From assembly GCF_003994855.1 (NCBI RefSeq), contig NZ_CP034142.1:1860001-1924000 (forward strand): a DNA stretch of 64,000 bases, in the 5' to 3' direction. Origin of the DNA: Marinobacter sp. NP-4(2019). GTDB lineage: Bacteria > Pseudomonadota > Gammaproteobacteria > Pseudomonadales > Oleiphilaceae. This document shows positions 33,810-42,134 of the stretch, piece after piece. The notes under the pieces are model-generated. The model saw only the letters and a list, made by a program, of their open reading frames with translations, did not search any database and was not told the DNA's origin. Every line of letters starts with the position of its first letter. Within the stretch, counting starts at the first letter, position 1. Position numbers and translations under genes: made by a program.

Positions 33810-33859
33810 ATAAACTCTGAGAATACCTGAGATACCTCAATTAACCGACAGGTGGGTGC

Positions 33860-33902
33860 TTGTCATTTATTACACATGCGTAGTATATTTGGTTTACATG
33901 TG
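33860..33902 (+). promoter_or_regulatory. Candidate marR promoter and operator
   Basis: TTGTCA (33860-33865) and TATATT (33884-33889) with 18-nt spacing form a plausible sigma-70 promoter before the MarR gene. CACATG (33873-33878) and CATGTG (33897-33902) form an inverted repeat spanning the -10, consistent with autorepression. The short arms make this tentative. Confidence 0.35.
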
Positions 33903-33919
33903 AAGTAACTGGCGAGACC

Positions 33920-34333
33920 ATGGATAAACGGCTTTTCTACCTGCTCAACATCGCCCGTCATCGGGTATTCAAACACGCTGACCAGCTCAGTGAAGAAGCC
34001 CTTGGCATTTCAGTCACCCAGGTCGGCGCATTGTTACTGGTAGCCGGCGACGAAGGCTGCCTGCTGAAAGACCTGGCCCGGACCCTGAACCTGAACAACT
34101 CCGCACTCACCGGTCTGGCTGGCCGCATGGAACAAAAAGGATTAATTGAACGGCGTCCCTGCGAACAGGATGGGCGCGCCTCCCGCCTTTACCTCACTGA
34201 TCTGGGGCGCCGCAAGATTGACAGCGCCAAGCCCCTGATCACCGAACTGAATGAGCGCATGACCGAAGGGTTCACTGAGGACGAAGTGAACGTCATCCTG
34301 CGGTTTCTGAACCGCCTCGTGAACGATTTCTGA
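33920..34333 (+). CDS. MarR family transcriptional regulator
   Basis: A 137-aa winged-helix dimer protein. The DNA-binding core is CLLKDLARTLNLNNSALTGLAGRMEQKGLIERRPCEQDGRASRLYLTDLGRRKI, with the wing DGRASRLY typical of MarR. Helices at both ends form the dimer. The next gene, an alpha/beta hydrolase, starts 25 nt after the stop codon on the same strand, so the regulator probably controls it and itself. The ligand is not predictable. Confidence 0.92.
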   Translation: MDKRLFYLLNIARHRVFKHADQLSEEALGISVTQVGALLLVAGDEGCLLKDLARTLNLNNSALTGLAGRMEQKGLIERRPCEQDGRASRLYLTDLGRRKIDSAKPLITELNERMTEGFTEDEVNVILRFLNRLVNDF

Positions 34334-34358
34334 TACTGATAAAAGAGGGAGCCCGGAT

Positions 34359-35237
34359 ATGAGTGCCCACGAATCCGTACTGGACGTTGTTAGCCCGCGG
34401 GAAATGCCTCTGACCACGGACGGCGGCCACCGGATCAGCCTTCGCATTTTTTCGGCGGAGCCGTCCCGGTCGGTGGTGATTATTGCTGGCGCGATGGGAG
34501 TCAGTCAGAACTGCTATGAGAAGTTTGCACGCTTCCTGTGCACCGAGGGCCATACCGTTCTTACGTTTGACTACTTCGGAACCGGTGCATCGCTGCAAAC
34601 CCATCTGCGGGATTGCCCCACCAGCGTGACAGACTGGGGGAATGAGGACTGCCATGCCGTGATTGAGTTTGCCCGCCGACAGTATCCGGGCCAGCGTTTG
34701 CAGTGGGTTGGGCACAGTGTCGGTGGGCAGCTCCTGGGCATGACCCCCAACGTCAACCGGTTGGATAACGCCATCACCGTGGCCGTCGGTAGTGGCTACT
34801 GGCGGGAGAACTCACCGCCCACTAAACGCATCGCATGGATACTGTGGTACTTCGTGGCACCGGTGAGCCTTCGTCTGGTTGGCTATTACCCCGGGAGCCG
34901 TCTCCGGCTGGTTGGTGATCTGCCTCCCAATGTTATGCGCCAGTGGCGGCGCTGGTGCCTCCACAGGGATTACGCTGTGGGCGTGGAAGGGGAGAGTCTG
35001 CGTGAACAGTTTGCCAATGTCCGGGTGCCGATTACCGCCGTTTCCTTTACCGACGACGAAATGATGTCCGAACGGAACACCGAATCCATTCACAGCTTTT
35101 ACTGCAATGCCCCGGTGACCATGCAGAGGATTGCCCCCGCTGATGTAGGGGAAAGACAGATTGGCCATTTGGGCTGGTTCCGCGAACGTTATCGTGAGTC
35201 GTTGTGGCAGGGCGTGTTGTTGCCGCTGCTGAAATGA
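34359..35237 (+). CDS. Alpha/beta hydrolase, MarR-linked
   Basis: A 292-aa alpha/beta hydrolase. Strand and nucleophile elbow: VVIIAGAMGVSQNCYEKFARFL, TFDYFGTGAS, and the serine in WVGHSVGGQLLG. The acid is likely in VSFTDDEMM and the His in IGHLGWF. The pattern matches the group often annotated as serine aminopeptidase or YcjY-like hydrolases; the substrate is unknown. It lies 25 nt after the MarR gene with a GGGAG site, so it is likely co-transcribed. Confidence 0.85.
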   Translation: MSAHESVLDVVSPREMPLTTDGGHRISLRIFSAEPSRSVVIIAGAMGVSQNCYEKFARFLCTEGHTVLTFDYFGTGASLQTHLRDCPTSVTDWGNEDCHAVIEFARRQYPGQRLQWVGHSVGGQLLGMTPNVNRLDNAITVAVGSGYWRENSPPTKRIAWILWYFVAPVSLRLVGYYPGSRLRLVGDLPPNVMRQWRRWCLHRDYAVGVEGESLREQFANVRVPITAVSFTDDEMMSERNTESIHSFYCNAPVTMQRIAPADVGERQIGHLGWFRERYRESLWQGVLLPLLK

Positions 35238-35238
35238 G

Positions 35239-35275
35239 TTGCGTTCCGCCCGTTTACCTCAGGCGGAGCGCAACC
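35239..35275. terminator. Bidirectional terminator between the hydrolase and SRPBCC genes
   Basis: Arms GTTGCGTTCCGCC (35239-35251) and GGCGGAGCGCAAC (35263-35275) pair over 13 bp with one G-U pair, in the 50-bp gap between convergent genes. Confidence 0.7.
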
Positions 35276-35287
35276 CCGTTGGTTTCA

Positions 35288-35821
35288 TCAGGCAGACAGC
35301 CGACGACCATATTCCTCTTTCAGCCTGGCAATGCTATCCCAGAACGGTTCAGGATCGCTGCCTTCAAGCCGGGCCACCAGAATATCCAGGTGAGCGTGCC
35401 AGCCGGAACTGACGGAGAGCAGGGTGGACTGGTCCGGTATGCGGTGGTGGGTCACCGTCAGCATGACCTGGTTCCCCATGGGTTCCAGATCGAAGGAAAC
35501 ACCACCGGTGCTGCCCCAGGCAATGGCCAGCTTACGGGGCGGGTCCAGTTCAATGATCCGGCTTTCCAGCCTGTGCTCCTCGGAATACTCGGGTGGTCGT
35601 TGGCCGGGCGGGTTGGTCAGCTCATCATTACGCCAGACAAACTCGAAAGCGGTGTCGACTTTCATTTCCATTTTGCCTGCCGCCAGCCACTGGCTGCGAA
35701 GCTCGCTGTCGGTGAGATACGACCAGACACGCTCAATAGGGCCGGGAAGCAGGCGCTGAATTTTTAGCGTGGTTGGTTCGGTCAGTACGCCATAATCACC
35801 GGGGTTTTGATAATCCGTCAT
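35288..35821 (-). CDS. SRPBCC/AHSA1-domain protein
   Basis: A 177-aa START-like protein of the AHSA1 branch: LKIQRLLPGPIERVWSYLTDSELRSQWLAAGKMEMKVDTAFEFVWRNDEL near the N-terminus, ELDPPRKLAIAWG, and a C-terminal long helix (GWHAHLDILVARLEG). Such proteins bind small hydrophobic molecules in the cytoplasm; the ligand is unknown. ATG 35821 lies inside the end of the upstream ArsR gene (26-nt overlap) and has AGGAG upstream, so the two are one operon, the common ArsR-AHSA1 pairing. Confidence 0.9.
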   Translation of the reverse strand: MTDYQNPGDYGVLTEPTTLKIQRLLPGPIERVWSYLTDSELRSQWLAAGKMEMKVDTAFEFVWRNDELTNPPGQRPPEYSEEHRLESRIIELDPPRKLAIAWGSTGGVSFDLEPMGNQVMLTVTHHRIPDQSTLLSVSSGWHAHLDILVARLEGSDPEPFWDSIARLKEEYGRRLSA

Positions 35822-36182
35822 GAGTCCTCTCCTTGTCGGGTGTGGTGTCAGCTGCCTCCTCCTGGTGAAGCAGTTGTTCCAGTACATCCAGGCGATCGTT
35901 CCAGAAGCCCTGGTAGAAATTCAGCCATTGGTGTGCGCTGGCCAACGGCCCGGGTTCCAAGTGGCAGACGTGGGTGCGGCCACGCACTTCCCGGCGGATC
36001 AGCCCAGCGTTTTCCAGCACCTTGATGTGCTTCGAGGCAGCCGCCAGCGACATCTCGAAGGGCTCCGCAAGCTGGCTGACCGAGCGCTCTCCGCCAGACA
36101 GCTCATATAAAATCCGTCGACGGGTGGTGTCACCAAGGGCGTGGAAAATAGCATTTAGTTGTTGCGCATTTAATTCAACCAT
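35796..36182 (-). CDS. ArsR family regulator
   Basis: A 128-aa winged-helix repressor: LNAIFHALGDTTRRRILYELSGGERSVSQLAEPFEMSLAAASKHIKVLENAGLIRREVRGRTHVCHLEPGPL. No Cys metal-site motif of classic ArsR is present in the recognition helix, so it probably does not sense metals. ATG 36182 (MVELNAQQ) lies 8 nt after a -10 hexamer, so the message seems leaderless. Two matching operators overlap the promoter, indicating autorepression. The SRPBCC gene overlaps its 3' end. Confidence 0.92.
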   Translation of the reverse strand: MVELNAQQLNAIFHALGDTTRRRILYELSGGERSVSQLAEPFEMSLAAASKHIKVLENAGLIRREVRGRTHVCHLEPGPLASAHQWLNFYQGFWNDRLDVLEQLLHQEEAADTTPDKERTHDGLSKPR

Positions 36183-36230
36183 ATGGTTGAATATAGGGGT
36201 GCTGTTTATGAAAGTCAACCATTAGGTTGA
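36173..36230 (-). promoter_or_regulatory. Leaderless arsR-type promoter with two operators
   Basis: Minus-strand -35 TTGACT (36213-36218), 17-nt spacer, -10 TATATT (36190-36195), predicted start at or next to the A of ATG 36182. Operator 1 is the perfect palindrome ATTCAACCATATGGTTGAAT (36173-36192), covering the -10 and start codon. Operator 2, TCAACCATTAGGTTGA (36215-36230), covers the -35. Both share TCAACC-N4-GGTTGA. Confidence 0.8.
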
Positions 36231-36284
36231 ATATTTTGATTCGATTTTGAGGCGGAGATGAGACTTCACTGGCCTGCCCGTTGG

Positions 36285-37343
36285 TCAGTAGCGGGCCCGG
36301 TCATTGCTCTCCGAGGCAGCAGTGGGCACCAATGCCTTTACCAACTCTTTCATATCGAGAATGCCCACTTGCTTCTCGTCACGCATTACCCGATAGATCC
36401 GCGCGGTGTCGCCTTCGGACCTGGCAATCACTGATTCCAGGTTATCCCGTTCGGAAATGTCGCCGGCGCAGTCTCTCGGGGCTTCGGTTGTTTTCTCCAT
36501 GACCGAACGAACCCTGAGCACCCGGGCACGATTAATGTCGCTGATAAAGTCGATAATATAAGGATCGTTAGGGTGCATCAGAATATCCTGGGGCTCGCCC
36601 TGCTGGACGACGTAGCCGTCCTTGAGAATCACCAGATGGTCTGCGAGTTTAAGGGCTTCATCCAGATCGTGGGTGATAAAAACAATCGTCTTTTCCAGTT
36701 CACCCTGCAACTCCAGTAGCAGGTCCTGCATGTCGGAGCGGATCAACGGGTCCAGGGCGGAGAACGCTTCGTCCATCAGCATGATTGGTGAATTCGACGC
36801 CAGGGCACGGGCGATGCCCACACGTTGCTGCATGCCCCCGGACAACTGGTGCGGGTACTGGTTCTCGTTGCCTTCCAGGCCCACACGGGTGAGCCACTTT
36901 TTGGCCTCCGCCTCAAAATCCTGCACGGAGTAGCCGCGAACCAGAAGGGCCATGCCGGCATTCTCCAGCACAGTCTTGTGGGGAAGCAGGGCAAACTTCT
37001 GGAACACCATCGACATCCGTTCCCGTCGGAGCTTACGCAGCTTGTTTTCATCGAACTGCAGCACGTCTTCGCCGTCGATCTCGATTTCTCCAGCGGTTGG
37101 TTCGATCAGCCGGTTGAGATGGCGAATCAGGGTGGATTTTCCGGAACCGGACAAGCCCATAATGACGGTAATCTCACCCTCGTGGATATCGACATTGATA
37201 TCCTGGAGGCCAAGCACATGATTGTGCTTTTCCAGCAGTTCGGCCTTTCCCATGCCTCGGCGAACATGGGCCAGAGCGATATCGGGCGTGGGACCGAAAA
37301 TTTTGTACAGGTTCCGGATGGAAATTTTGATATCCCGATCCAC
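36285..37343 (-). CDS. proV: Glycine betaine/proline ABC transporter ATPase (ProV-like)
   Basis: A 352-aa ATPase of the osmoprotectant importer. N-terminal family extension (IRNLYKIFGPTPDIALAHVRRGMGKAELLEKHNHVLGLQDINVDI), Walker A GLSGSGKST, Q-loop MVFQKFALLPHKTVLENAGMALLVRG, signature LSGGMQQRVGIARAL, Walker B ILMDEAFSALDPL, His in ITHDLDEALKLAD, and a C-terminal CBS-like tail of about 90 residues. GTG start at 37343 with GGGAG upstream. Third gene of the binding protein-permease-ATPase operon, 11 nt after the permease gene. Confidence 0.95.
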   Translation of the reverse strand: MDRDIKISIRNLYKIFGPTPDIALAHVRRGMGKAELLEKHNHVLGLQDINVDIHEGEITVIMGLSGSGKSTLIRHLNRLIEPTAGEIEIDGEDVLQFDENKLRKLRRERMSMVFQKFALLPHKTVLENAGMALLVRGYSVQDFEAEAKKWLTRVGLEGNENQYPHQLSGGMQQRVGIARALASNSPIMLMDEAFSALDPLIRSDMQDLLLELQGELEKTIVFITHDLDEALKLADHLVILKDGYVVQQGEPQDILMHPNDPYIIDFISDINRARVLRVRSVMEKTTEAPRDCAGDISERDNLESVIARSEGDTARIYRVMRDEKQVGILDMKELVKALVPTAASESNDRARY

Positions 37344-37354
37344 AATTCGCTCCC

Positions 37355-38389
37355 TTACTGTTTCTGTGCAGCGTTAATGCGTGCCAGCGATGCCTTGGTC
37401 ACCCGATCAAGGATCACTGCCAGTATCACGATACCGAGGCCTGCCACAAGCCCGACACCAAGCTCGAGGTTGCGGATGCCCTGCAGTACCAGTACGCCGA
37501 GGCCGGGAGCCGATACCAGGGAGGCGATGACCACCATCGCCAGGCTCATCATGATGGTCTGGTTCACGCCTGCCATAATATTGGGTAATGCCAGCGGGAT
37601 CTGGACCTTGTAGAGTTTCTGCCGGCTCGTCATGCCAAAGGCATCAGCGGCCTCAATCACATCTTTGTCCACCAGGCGGATGCCGAGATTAGTGAGACGA
37701 ATCACCGGCACTATGGCGTAAAGAATGATGGCAATTCCGTACAGTTTGGATTCGGTCACGCTGAACAGGAAGATCAGCGGAATCAGGTACACAAAGGGTG
37801 GCAGCGTCTGCAGCATGTCCAGCACGGGAATGGTCAGCCGCTGCATCATGTCACTGCGGGACATGGCGATGCCGATGGGCACACCGAACAGTACGCACAG
37901 GAAGGCGCAGACAAAAATAATGGCCAGTGTCTGCATCGCGTATTCGTAATAGTCGATAAACGCCAGCAGAGCCAGACTGATACCGACAAAGACCACCAGC
38001 TTCCAGGACTTGGAAACCACAAACACCACCGCCAGCAGTAGCGGTATGACTATCCACCAGGGGGTGTTGAGTATGGCGTAAAGGGCGCCGTCGAGGAACC
38101 AGCTCAGGGGTTGCGTCAGCGGGTCCAGCACGACGCTCAGGTTGTCCTTGATGTCCAGAAAGCCTTGCTCTAGCCCCTTGGTCAGGTCCCTTGATTGTGG
38201 AAAGGAAGCGCAGGACTCATGGAACGCGTCCATTGAAGGGAAGGGCAGCTCCCAGAGGGAGTCAGGTTCAGCCTCCGTACCTTGGGTTTTTCTCAGCAAA
38301 TCCGCCATGGATAAGGGGGTATCGCTTGTATCTTCTGCGCACCACTCTTCAAGTCCCAGCGATGAAAACAGAAAATCGTAGGTAGCCAT
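37355..38389 (-). CDS. proW: Glycine betaine/proline ABC transporter permease (ProW-like)
   Basis: A 344-aa permease. The first 90 residues are a soluble periplasmic or cytoplasmic extension containing EWCAEDTSDTPLSMADLL, as in ProW. Six or more helices follow (WWIVIPLLLAVVFVV, LVVFVGISLALLAFI, LAIIFVCAFLCVLFGVPIGIAM). The BPD-type coupling motif is EAADAFGMTSRQKLYKVQIPLALPNIMAGVNQTIMMSLAMVVIAS. It follows the binding-protein gene after a 100-bp gap with a hairpin. Confidence 0.94.
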   Translation of the reverse strand: MATYDFLFSSLGLEEWCAEDTSDTPLSMADLLRKTQGTEAEPDSLWELPFPSMDAFHESCASFPQSRDLTKGLEQGFLDIKDNLSVVLDPLTQPLSWFLDGALYAILNTPWWIVIPLLLAVVFVVSKSWKLVVFVGISLALLAFIDYYEYAMQTLAIIFVCAFLCVLFGVPIGIAMSRSDMMQRLTIPVLDMLQTLPPFVYLIPLIFLFSVTESKLYGIAIILYAIVPVIRLTNLGIRLVDKDVIEAADAFGMTSRQKLYKVQIPLALPNIMAGVNQTIMMSLAMVVIASLVSAPGLGVLVLQGIRNLELGVGLVAGLGIVILAVILDRVTKASLARINAAQKQ

Positions 38390-38440
38390 CTGGGTTCAGT
38401 TTCCCCTGAGTAGTCAGGATTGTGGTGCTGCACCGGGCTG

Positions 38441-38469
38441 CCGGAACGGACAAAGCCGGCGTTCCGGCT
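38441..38469 (-). terminator. Intercistronic hairpin between binding-protein and permease genes
   Basis: Perfect 9-bp arms GCCGGAACG (38441-38449) and CGTTCCGGC (38461-38469). Within an operon this fits partial termination or mRNA protection that raises the amount of binding protein over the membrane subunits. Confidence 0.45.
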
Positions 38470-38489
38470 CTGTCCGCCAGGTCCGGTTA

Positions 38490-39455
38490 TTATTCCAGTA
38501 CAGCAGCAAGGCGTTCCCTCGCGGATTCATTCAGCCAACCGGACCATTCGTCACTGTTGTTGTTCAGGAAGTAAACCGCCGCTTCTTCCGCGGAGGCGTT
38601 GCTTTTATCCATCCACGCCAGCAGCGCACTCATGGTGTCGGTCTTGAATGTCAGCTTACTGAGCATCTCGGCCACTTCCGGTTCACGCTCCTTGAAGCTG
38701 GTGGTGACGGACGTCAGCACCGGCGCCGCCGGAAACTCGGATACACCGGGATTATCGACATCCGGAGTCTGATTGCGGGTGTGGATTTCCGGATCGTAGT
38801 CACCCAGCTTGACTCGGGTCATGTCGAACTTACCGAGCGGAACGGTGGGGCCCCAGTAGTAGCCGAACCAGGGTTCCTCGTCCTGCACGGCAGATGCCAT
38901 GGAAGAGGCCAGGGTCTCGCCGGAACCGTGATTGAACACCTCAATACCGGAGGCTTCCAGGTCAAGTGCGCGGATCAGGTTGTCACTGACCACACGGCAG
39001 CCCCAGCCGCTCGGGCAGTTATTAAAGCGGTTGCCTACCAGTTCAGGGTTTGCCATGACGCCTTCGATGGTGGTCAGTTCCGGGTATTTTTCCGCCAGGT
39101 AGGTGGGAATCCACCAACCCTCGACGCCACCCGGGTCCAGCACTTTACCGAGACGCTCTACCTTGCCCTGTTCTTCGAGCTTCAGGTAGGCCTCACCGGC
39201 AGAGTTCAGCCAGAGCTCGGTGACGATGTCTGGCTCGCCGTTTTCGGCTACCGACGTCACTGCAGGTATGGTGTCAGAGGGGACGACCGTCACATCGCAG
39301 CCATAACCCTGTTCCATAATGAACTTGGCAACGCTGGTCACCACTGTATTGGAAGCCCAGTTCATCTCAGTGATGGATACTTCCCCACAGTCCGCCTGGG
39401 CGAATGCGGGGACGGATAGTGCGCAAAGCAATGCGGCTGATTTTAGCGTTCGCAT
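38490..39455 (-). CDS. proX: Glycine betaine/choline-type ABC substrate-binding protein
   Basis: A 321-aa periplasmic binding protein with signal peptide MRTLKSAALLCALSVPAFAQA and an OpuAC fold: VSITEMNWASNTVVTSVAKFIMEQGYGCDVTVVPSDTIPAV, DIVTELWLNSAGEAY, GWWIPTYLAEKYPELTTIEG, GWGCRVVSDNL, and EEPWFGYYWGPTVPLGKFD. The Trp residues in these loops could form the aromatic cage for quaternary ammonium ligands. ATG 39455 follows AAGGAGG; the longer frame to 39533 does not. First gene of the operon, so osmotic induction is expected. Confidence 0.92.
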   Translation of the reverse strand: MRTLKSAALLCALSVPAFAQADCGEVSITEMNWASNTVVTSVAKFIMEQGYGCDVTVVPSDTIPAVTSVAENGEPDIVTELWLNSAGEAYLKLEEQGKVERLGKVLDPGGVEGWWIPTYLAEKYPELTTIEGVMANPELVGNRFNNCPSGWGCRVVSDNLIRALDLEASGIEVFNHGSGETLASSMASAVQDEEPWFGYYWGPTVPLGKFDMTRVKLGDYDPEIHTRNQTPDVDNPGVSEFPAAPVLTSVTTSFKEREPEVAEMLSKLTFKTDTMSALLAWMDKSNASAEEAAVYFLNNNSDEWSGWLNESARERLAAVLE

Positions 39456-39601
39456 GATTGCTCCTCCTTGCTTGTAGGGATTGGGGGAGTACGGAGTGAA
39501 TTCCTCGCAAGTGTTTGACGAATCGAAAGGCAAAACGTTGTATACCTCGGTTACTACCTATACTTAAGAATAGTGTTCCAGATCGGAGTTACAAGCCTGT
39601 A

Positions 39602-40366
39602 ATGGAAATTCATGTTAAATCTGATCCAGGCATAGAGCGCCTGCTTCACAAAGACCGCTGGGTCGTGCTGGCGTTACTCACTGCTGTAATTGTGGCCAGT
39701 TGGAGCTATCTGCTAGCCGGCGCAGGTATGGATATGTCTGCCATGGCGTCAACCGACTGGTCACCCGGCTACGCTGTGATCATGTTCCTCATGTGGTGGA
39801 TTATGATGATCGCGATGATGCTGCCGGGCGCGACCCCGATGATCCTTCTGTTCGCCGCTGTTAACCGTAAGCAGCGCAAAAGTGGCAACCCTTACGTGCC
39901 GACGACATTGTTCACGGCAAGCTACCTGCTGGCCTGGGCCGGATTCAGTTTGCTGGCGACGATATTGCACTGGGGAATAAAACAGGCCGGCTTGCTGGCG
40001 GACATGGCGTTAACCAGCCAGCTTCTGGGCGCCGGGATATTGATGGCTGCCGGGATTTATCAACTCACTCCCCTTAAACAGGCCTGCCTTCGGCATTGCC
40101 GAATGCCGGCCATGTACATAGCTACTCACTGGCGACCGGGCACCCTTGGGGCGTTCATCATGGGCCTGCAACACGGCATTTTTTGCCTGGGTTGCTGCTG
40201 GGTGCTGATGCTGCTGTTGTTCTTTGGCGGAGTAATGAACCTTTACTGGATCGCTGGGCTGGCGGTCTATGTCCTGATCGAGAAAACCATCCCCGCCGGC
40301 AACTGGCTGGACTATGGTCTTGGCATGGTGCTCATTGCCGTTGGGGCCTGGTTAGTTGTGACTTGA
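39602..40366 (+). CDS. DUF2182 metal-binding membrane protein
   Basis: A 254-aa inner-membrane protein of the DUF2182 family (annotated as predicted metal-binding membrane protein). Family marks: MFLMWWIMMIAMMLPGATPMILLF, LTPLKQACLRHCRMP with paired Cys, and GLQHGIFCLGCCWVLMLLLFFGGVMNLYWI with further Cys/His. Six or so helices. Function is unknown; the Met- and Cys-rich helices suggest copper or another soft metal. Divergent from the betaine operon. ATG 39602 (MEIHVKSD) is preferred over the frame from 39515, which runs back over that promoter. Confidence 0.82.
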   Translation: MEIHVKSDPGIERLLHKDRWVVLALLTAVIVASWSYLLAGAGMDMSAMASTDWSPGYAVIMFLMWWIMMIAMMLPGATPMILLFAAVNRKQRKSGNPYVPTTLFTASYLLAWAGFSLLATILHWGIKQAGLLADMALTSQLLGAGILMAAGIYQLTPLKQACLRHCRMPAMYIATHWRPGTLGAFIMGLQHGIFCLGCCWVLMLLLFFGGVMNLYWIAGLAVYVLIEKTIPAGNWLDYGLGMVLIAVGAWLVVT

Positions 40367-40393
40367 GCGGCCCCTGAGTTGTGAGCCCTTACA

Positions 40394-41215
40394 TTATTGT
40401 GCCCGGTTTAGTCGTACCAACATACCGTAGTAATAATCCAGAGAATGGTCTGGGTGGTATGGAATCTGGCATGCCTTGTCCGCATTCTTCCACTGGTCAA
40501 TCACTTCACCGTCGAGCTTCTCGATCTCCTCTAACAGTTCACTTGCGCTGTGGATTTTGTAGGGGCATATCGCAGTGCTGATGTTTTGCAGTGTAACGTA
40601 GCTTTTTTCCGGATGGACGGGCAGCATGTTAATCAATACGTAGGTTGGCCTGGCCCGTAACTGACCGATAATCGAACTTAACGAATCTTCTACGTATTGC
40701 AGTGAGCCGGAGAACAACACCCAGTCACTTGGAGCTGACAGGGTTAAATCTTCAGAAAACCTCAACTGGGCGGAATTGCCGTTGGTAGCGGCAAATTTCC
40801 GGGCTTCCCTGATGACGGCCGGAACATCGTATATCTCCCATTCGAATGGCTCCGGGAAGGTGAGATACCTGGTGAGGGCGTAATACAACACCCCAACGTG
40901 GCCGCCGAAGTCAATCAGCTTCTGATTGGGTTGCATCAACCTGTTAAGCCAGAACGCGACCGGATAATCACAGGGGGAAATCGCCTGCATACGAAACCGA
41001 TACATTTCAGCAGAGGCGGGGGCTTCGTTGTCGTAACCAAGCGGCTTACTGGCGGGTGCATCCGCACTCGCAGTTGCAAAATCGGGGTAAACGCCCTTAA
41101 ACCAGTTTACATTCGTGGCAGTAGCGAACTCTTTAGCATAACGTCGGTTCAGTGCATTATTGACGGCAGGAATTTTCTCGAAGCTACGCACAAGCTTCTT
41201 CGCTCGATCGTACAT
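40394..41215 (-). CDS. TIGR04325-type putative methyltransferase
   Basis: A 273-aa protein with a class I methyltransferase core: KLIDFGGHVGVLYYALTRYL is the SAM-binding loop (GGHVG), followed by WEIYDVPAVIREARKFA and SDWVLFSGSLQYVED. The order and wording match the LIC12133/TIGR04325 group, usually found in surface polysaccharide loci, yet no such locus is here. Base composition looks somewhat lower in GC than its neighbours, so horizontal entry is possible. Target unknown. Confidence 0.75.
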   Translation of the reverse strand: MYDRAKKLVRSFEKIPAVNNALNRRYAKEFATATNVNWFKGVYPDFATASADAPASKPLGYDNEAPASAEMYRFRMQAISPCDYPVAFWLNRLMQPNQKLIDFGGHVGVLYYALTRYLTFPEPFEWEIYDVPAVIREARKFAATNGNSAQLRFSEDLTLSAPSDWVLFSGSLQYVEDSLSSIIGQLRARPTYVLINMLPVHPEKSYVTLQNISTAICPYKIHSASELLEEIEKLDGEVIDQWKNADKACQIPYHPDHSLDYYYGMLVRLNRAQ

Positions 41216-41303
41216 TGCTTTTACTCCCTTAAAAGACGATCACAGGACTTCCGGGAACATAAGACCCACCGGCACCGGCAGGTCCTATGTTCCACCCGGC
41301 GGC

Positions 41304-42107
41304 TCAGGCTTTCGTTGCAGTGATAAAATGAACGGGCACCTTAAATTCCACACCTCCGTGCGAGGTCTGAAATGCCGCCAATTCCTTGCTTGCTTCATGC
41401 ACCACGGCTTCAATTGCGCTCTCGCCCAGTTCAATGCCTGCGAAGGGGAACCAGCCCCTGACATCCGCAAGCACCATGTTCCTGATGCTATCAAAATGTG
41501 CCGTGCCTTCATGGGTCAGGATCACCGGGGCAGGGATATCCGCCTCGTGCAGCAGCAAGGCAAGTCGGTCGGTATCGCCCATCGAGAAGGGGCGCTGAAG
41601 TGCCTTGCCCACCCCCGGGTCGATAAGGCGCTCATAGATGCTTGCCAGGGTCGCGTAGGCCGGCAGTTTGTCGAGAGAATCAAAAACCGCCAACGCCAGG
41701 TGACCGCCGGGTTTTAGCACACGCTTCATCTCGCGGAGTGCGGTGTCCGGTTCTGAGAAGAACGTCAGCCCGAACTGACTGACCACGGCATCGAACTGGT
41801 CATTGTCGAAGGGTAACGCCTCAGCAGGGCCTTGGTGCAGCTCGATTCCCGGCGAGTGACGCCTGGCGACAGCCAGCATGCCGGGGTTGATGTCGACACC
41901 CGAGACGGCGCCAGTGTCGGCAACCCGTGAGGCAACCGCTCGGGTCAGAATGCCCGTGCCACAGGCAACGTCCAGCACACGGTGGCCGGGCTGAATCTCA
42001 GCGGCATCCGCCAACCGGTCCGCCCAGGGTTCAAACAATGCGGGGCCCAGCAATTGCTCGTAAGCCTCCGCCACTTTTTCAAGTTCCCGATCGCTTAAAT
42101 GACTCAT
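41304..42107 (-). CDS. SAM-dependent class I methyltransferase (UbiE-like)
   Basis: A 267-aa methyltransferase of the Methyltransf_11/UbiE-like type. Motif I is RVLDVACGTGILTRAVASRV; an acidic residue after strand 2 is in SGVDINPGMLAVAR; motif II/III is DAVVSQFGLTFFSEPDTALREMKRVLKPGGHLALAVF. The target is not predictable. ATG 42107 has GAGGAGA upstream. It lies 27 nt downstream of the TPR gene stop on the same strand and may be co-transcribed. Confidence 0.88.
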   Translation of the reverse strand: MSHLSDRELEKVAEAYEQLLGPALFEPWADRLADAAEIQPGHRVLDVACGTGILTRAVASRVADTGAVSGVDINPGMLAVARRHSPGIELHQGPAEALPFDNDQFDAVVSQFGLTFFSEPDTALREMKRVLKPGGHLALAVFDSLDKLPAYATLASIYERLIDPGVGKALQRPFSMGDTDRLALLLHEADIPAPVILTHEGTAHFDSIRNMVLADVRGWFPFAGIELGESAIEAVVHEASKELAAFQTSHGGVEFKVPVHFITATKA

Positions 42108-42134
42108 GGGATGTCTCCTCTCATTCCCAGGGAT

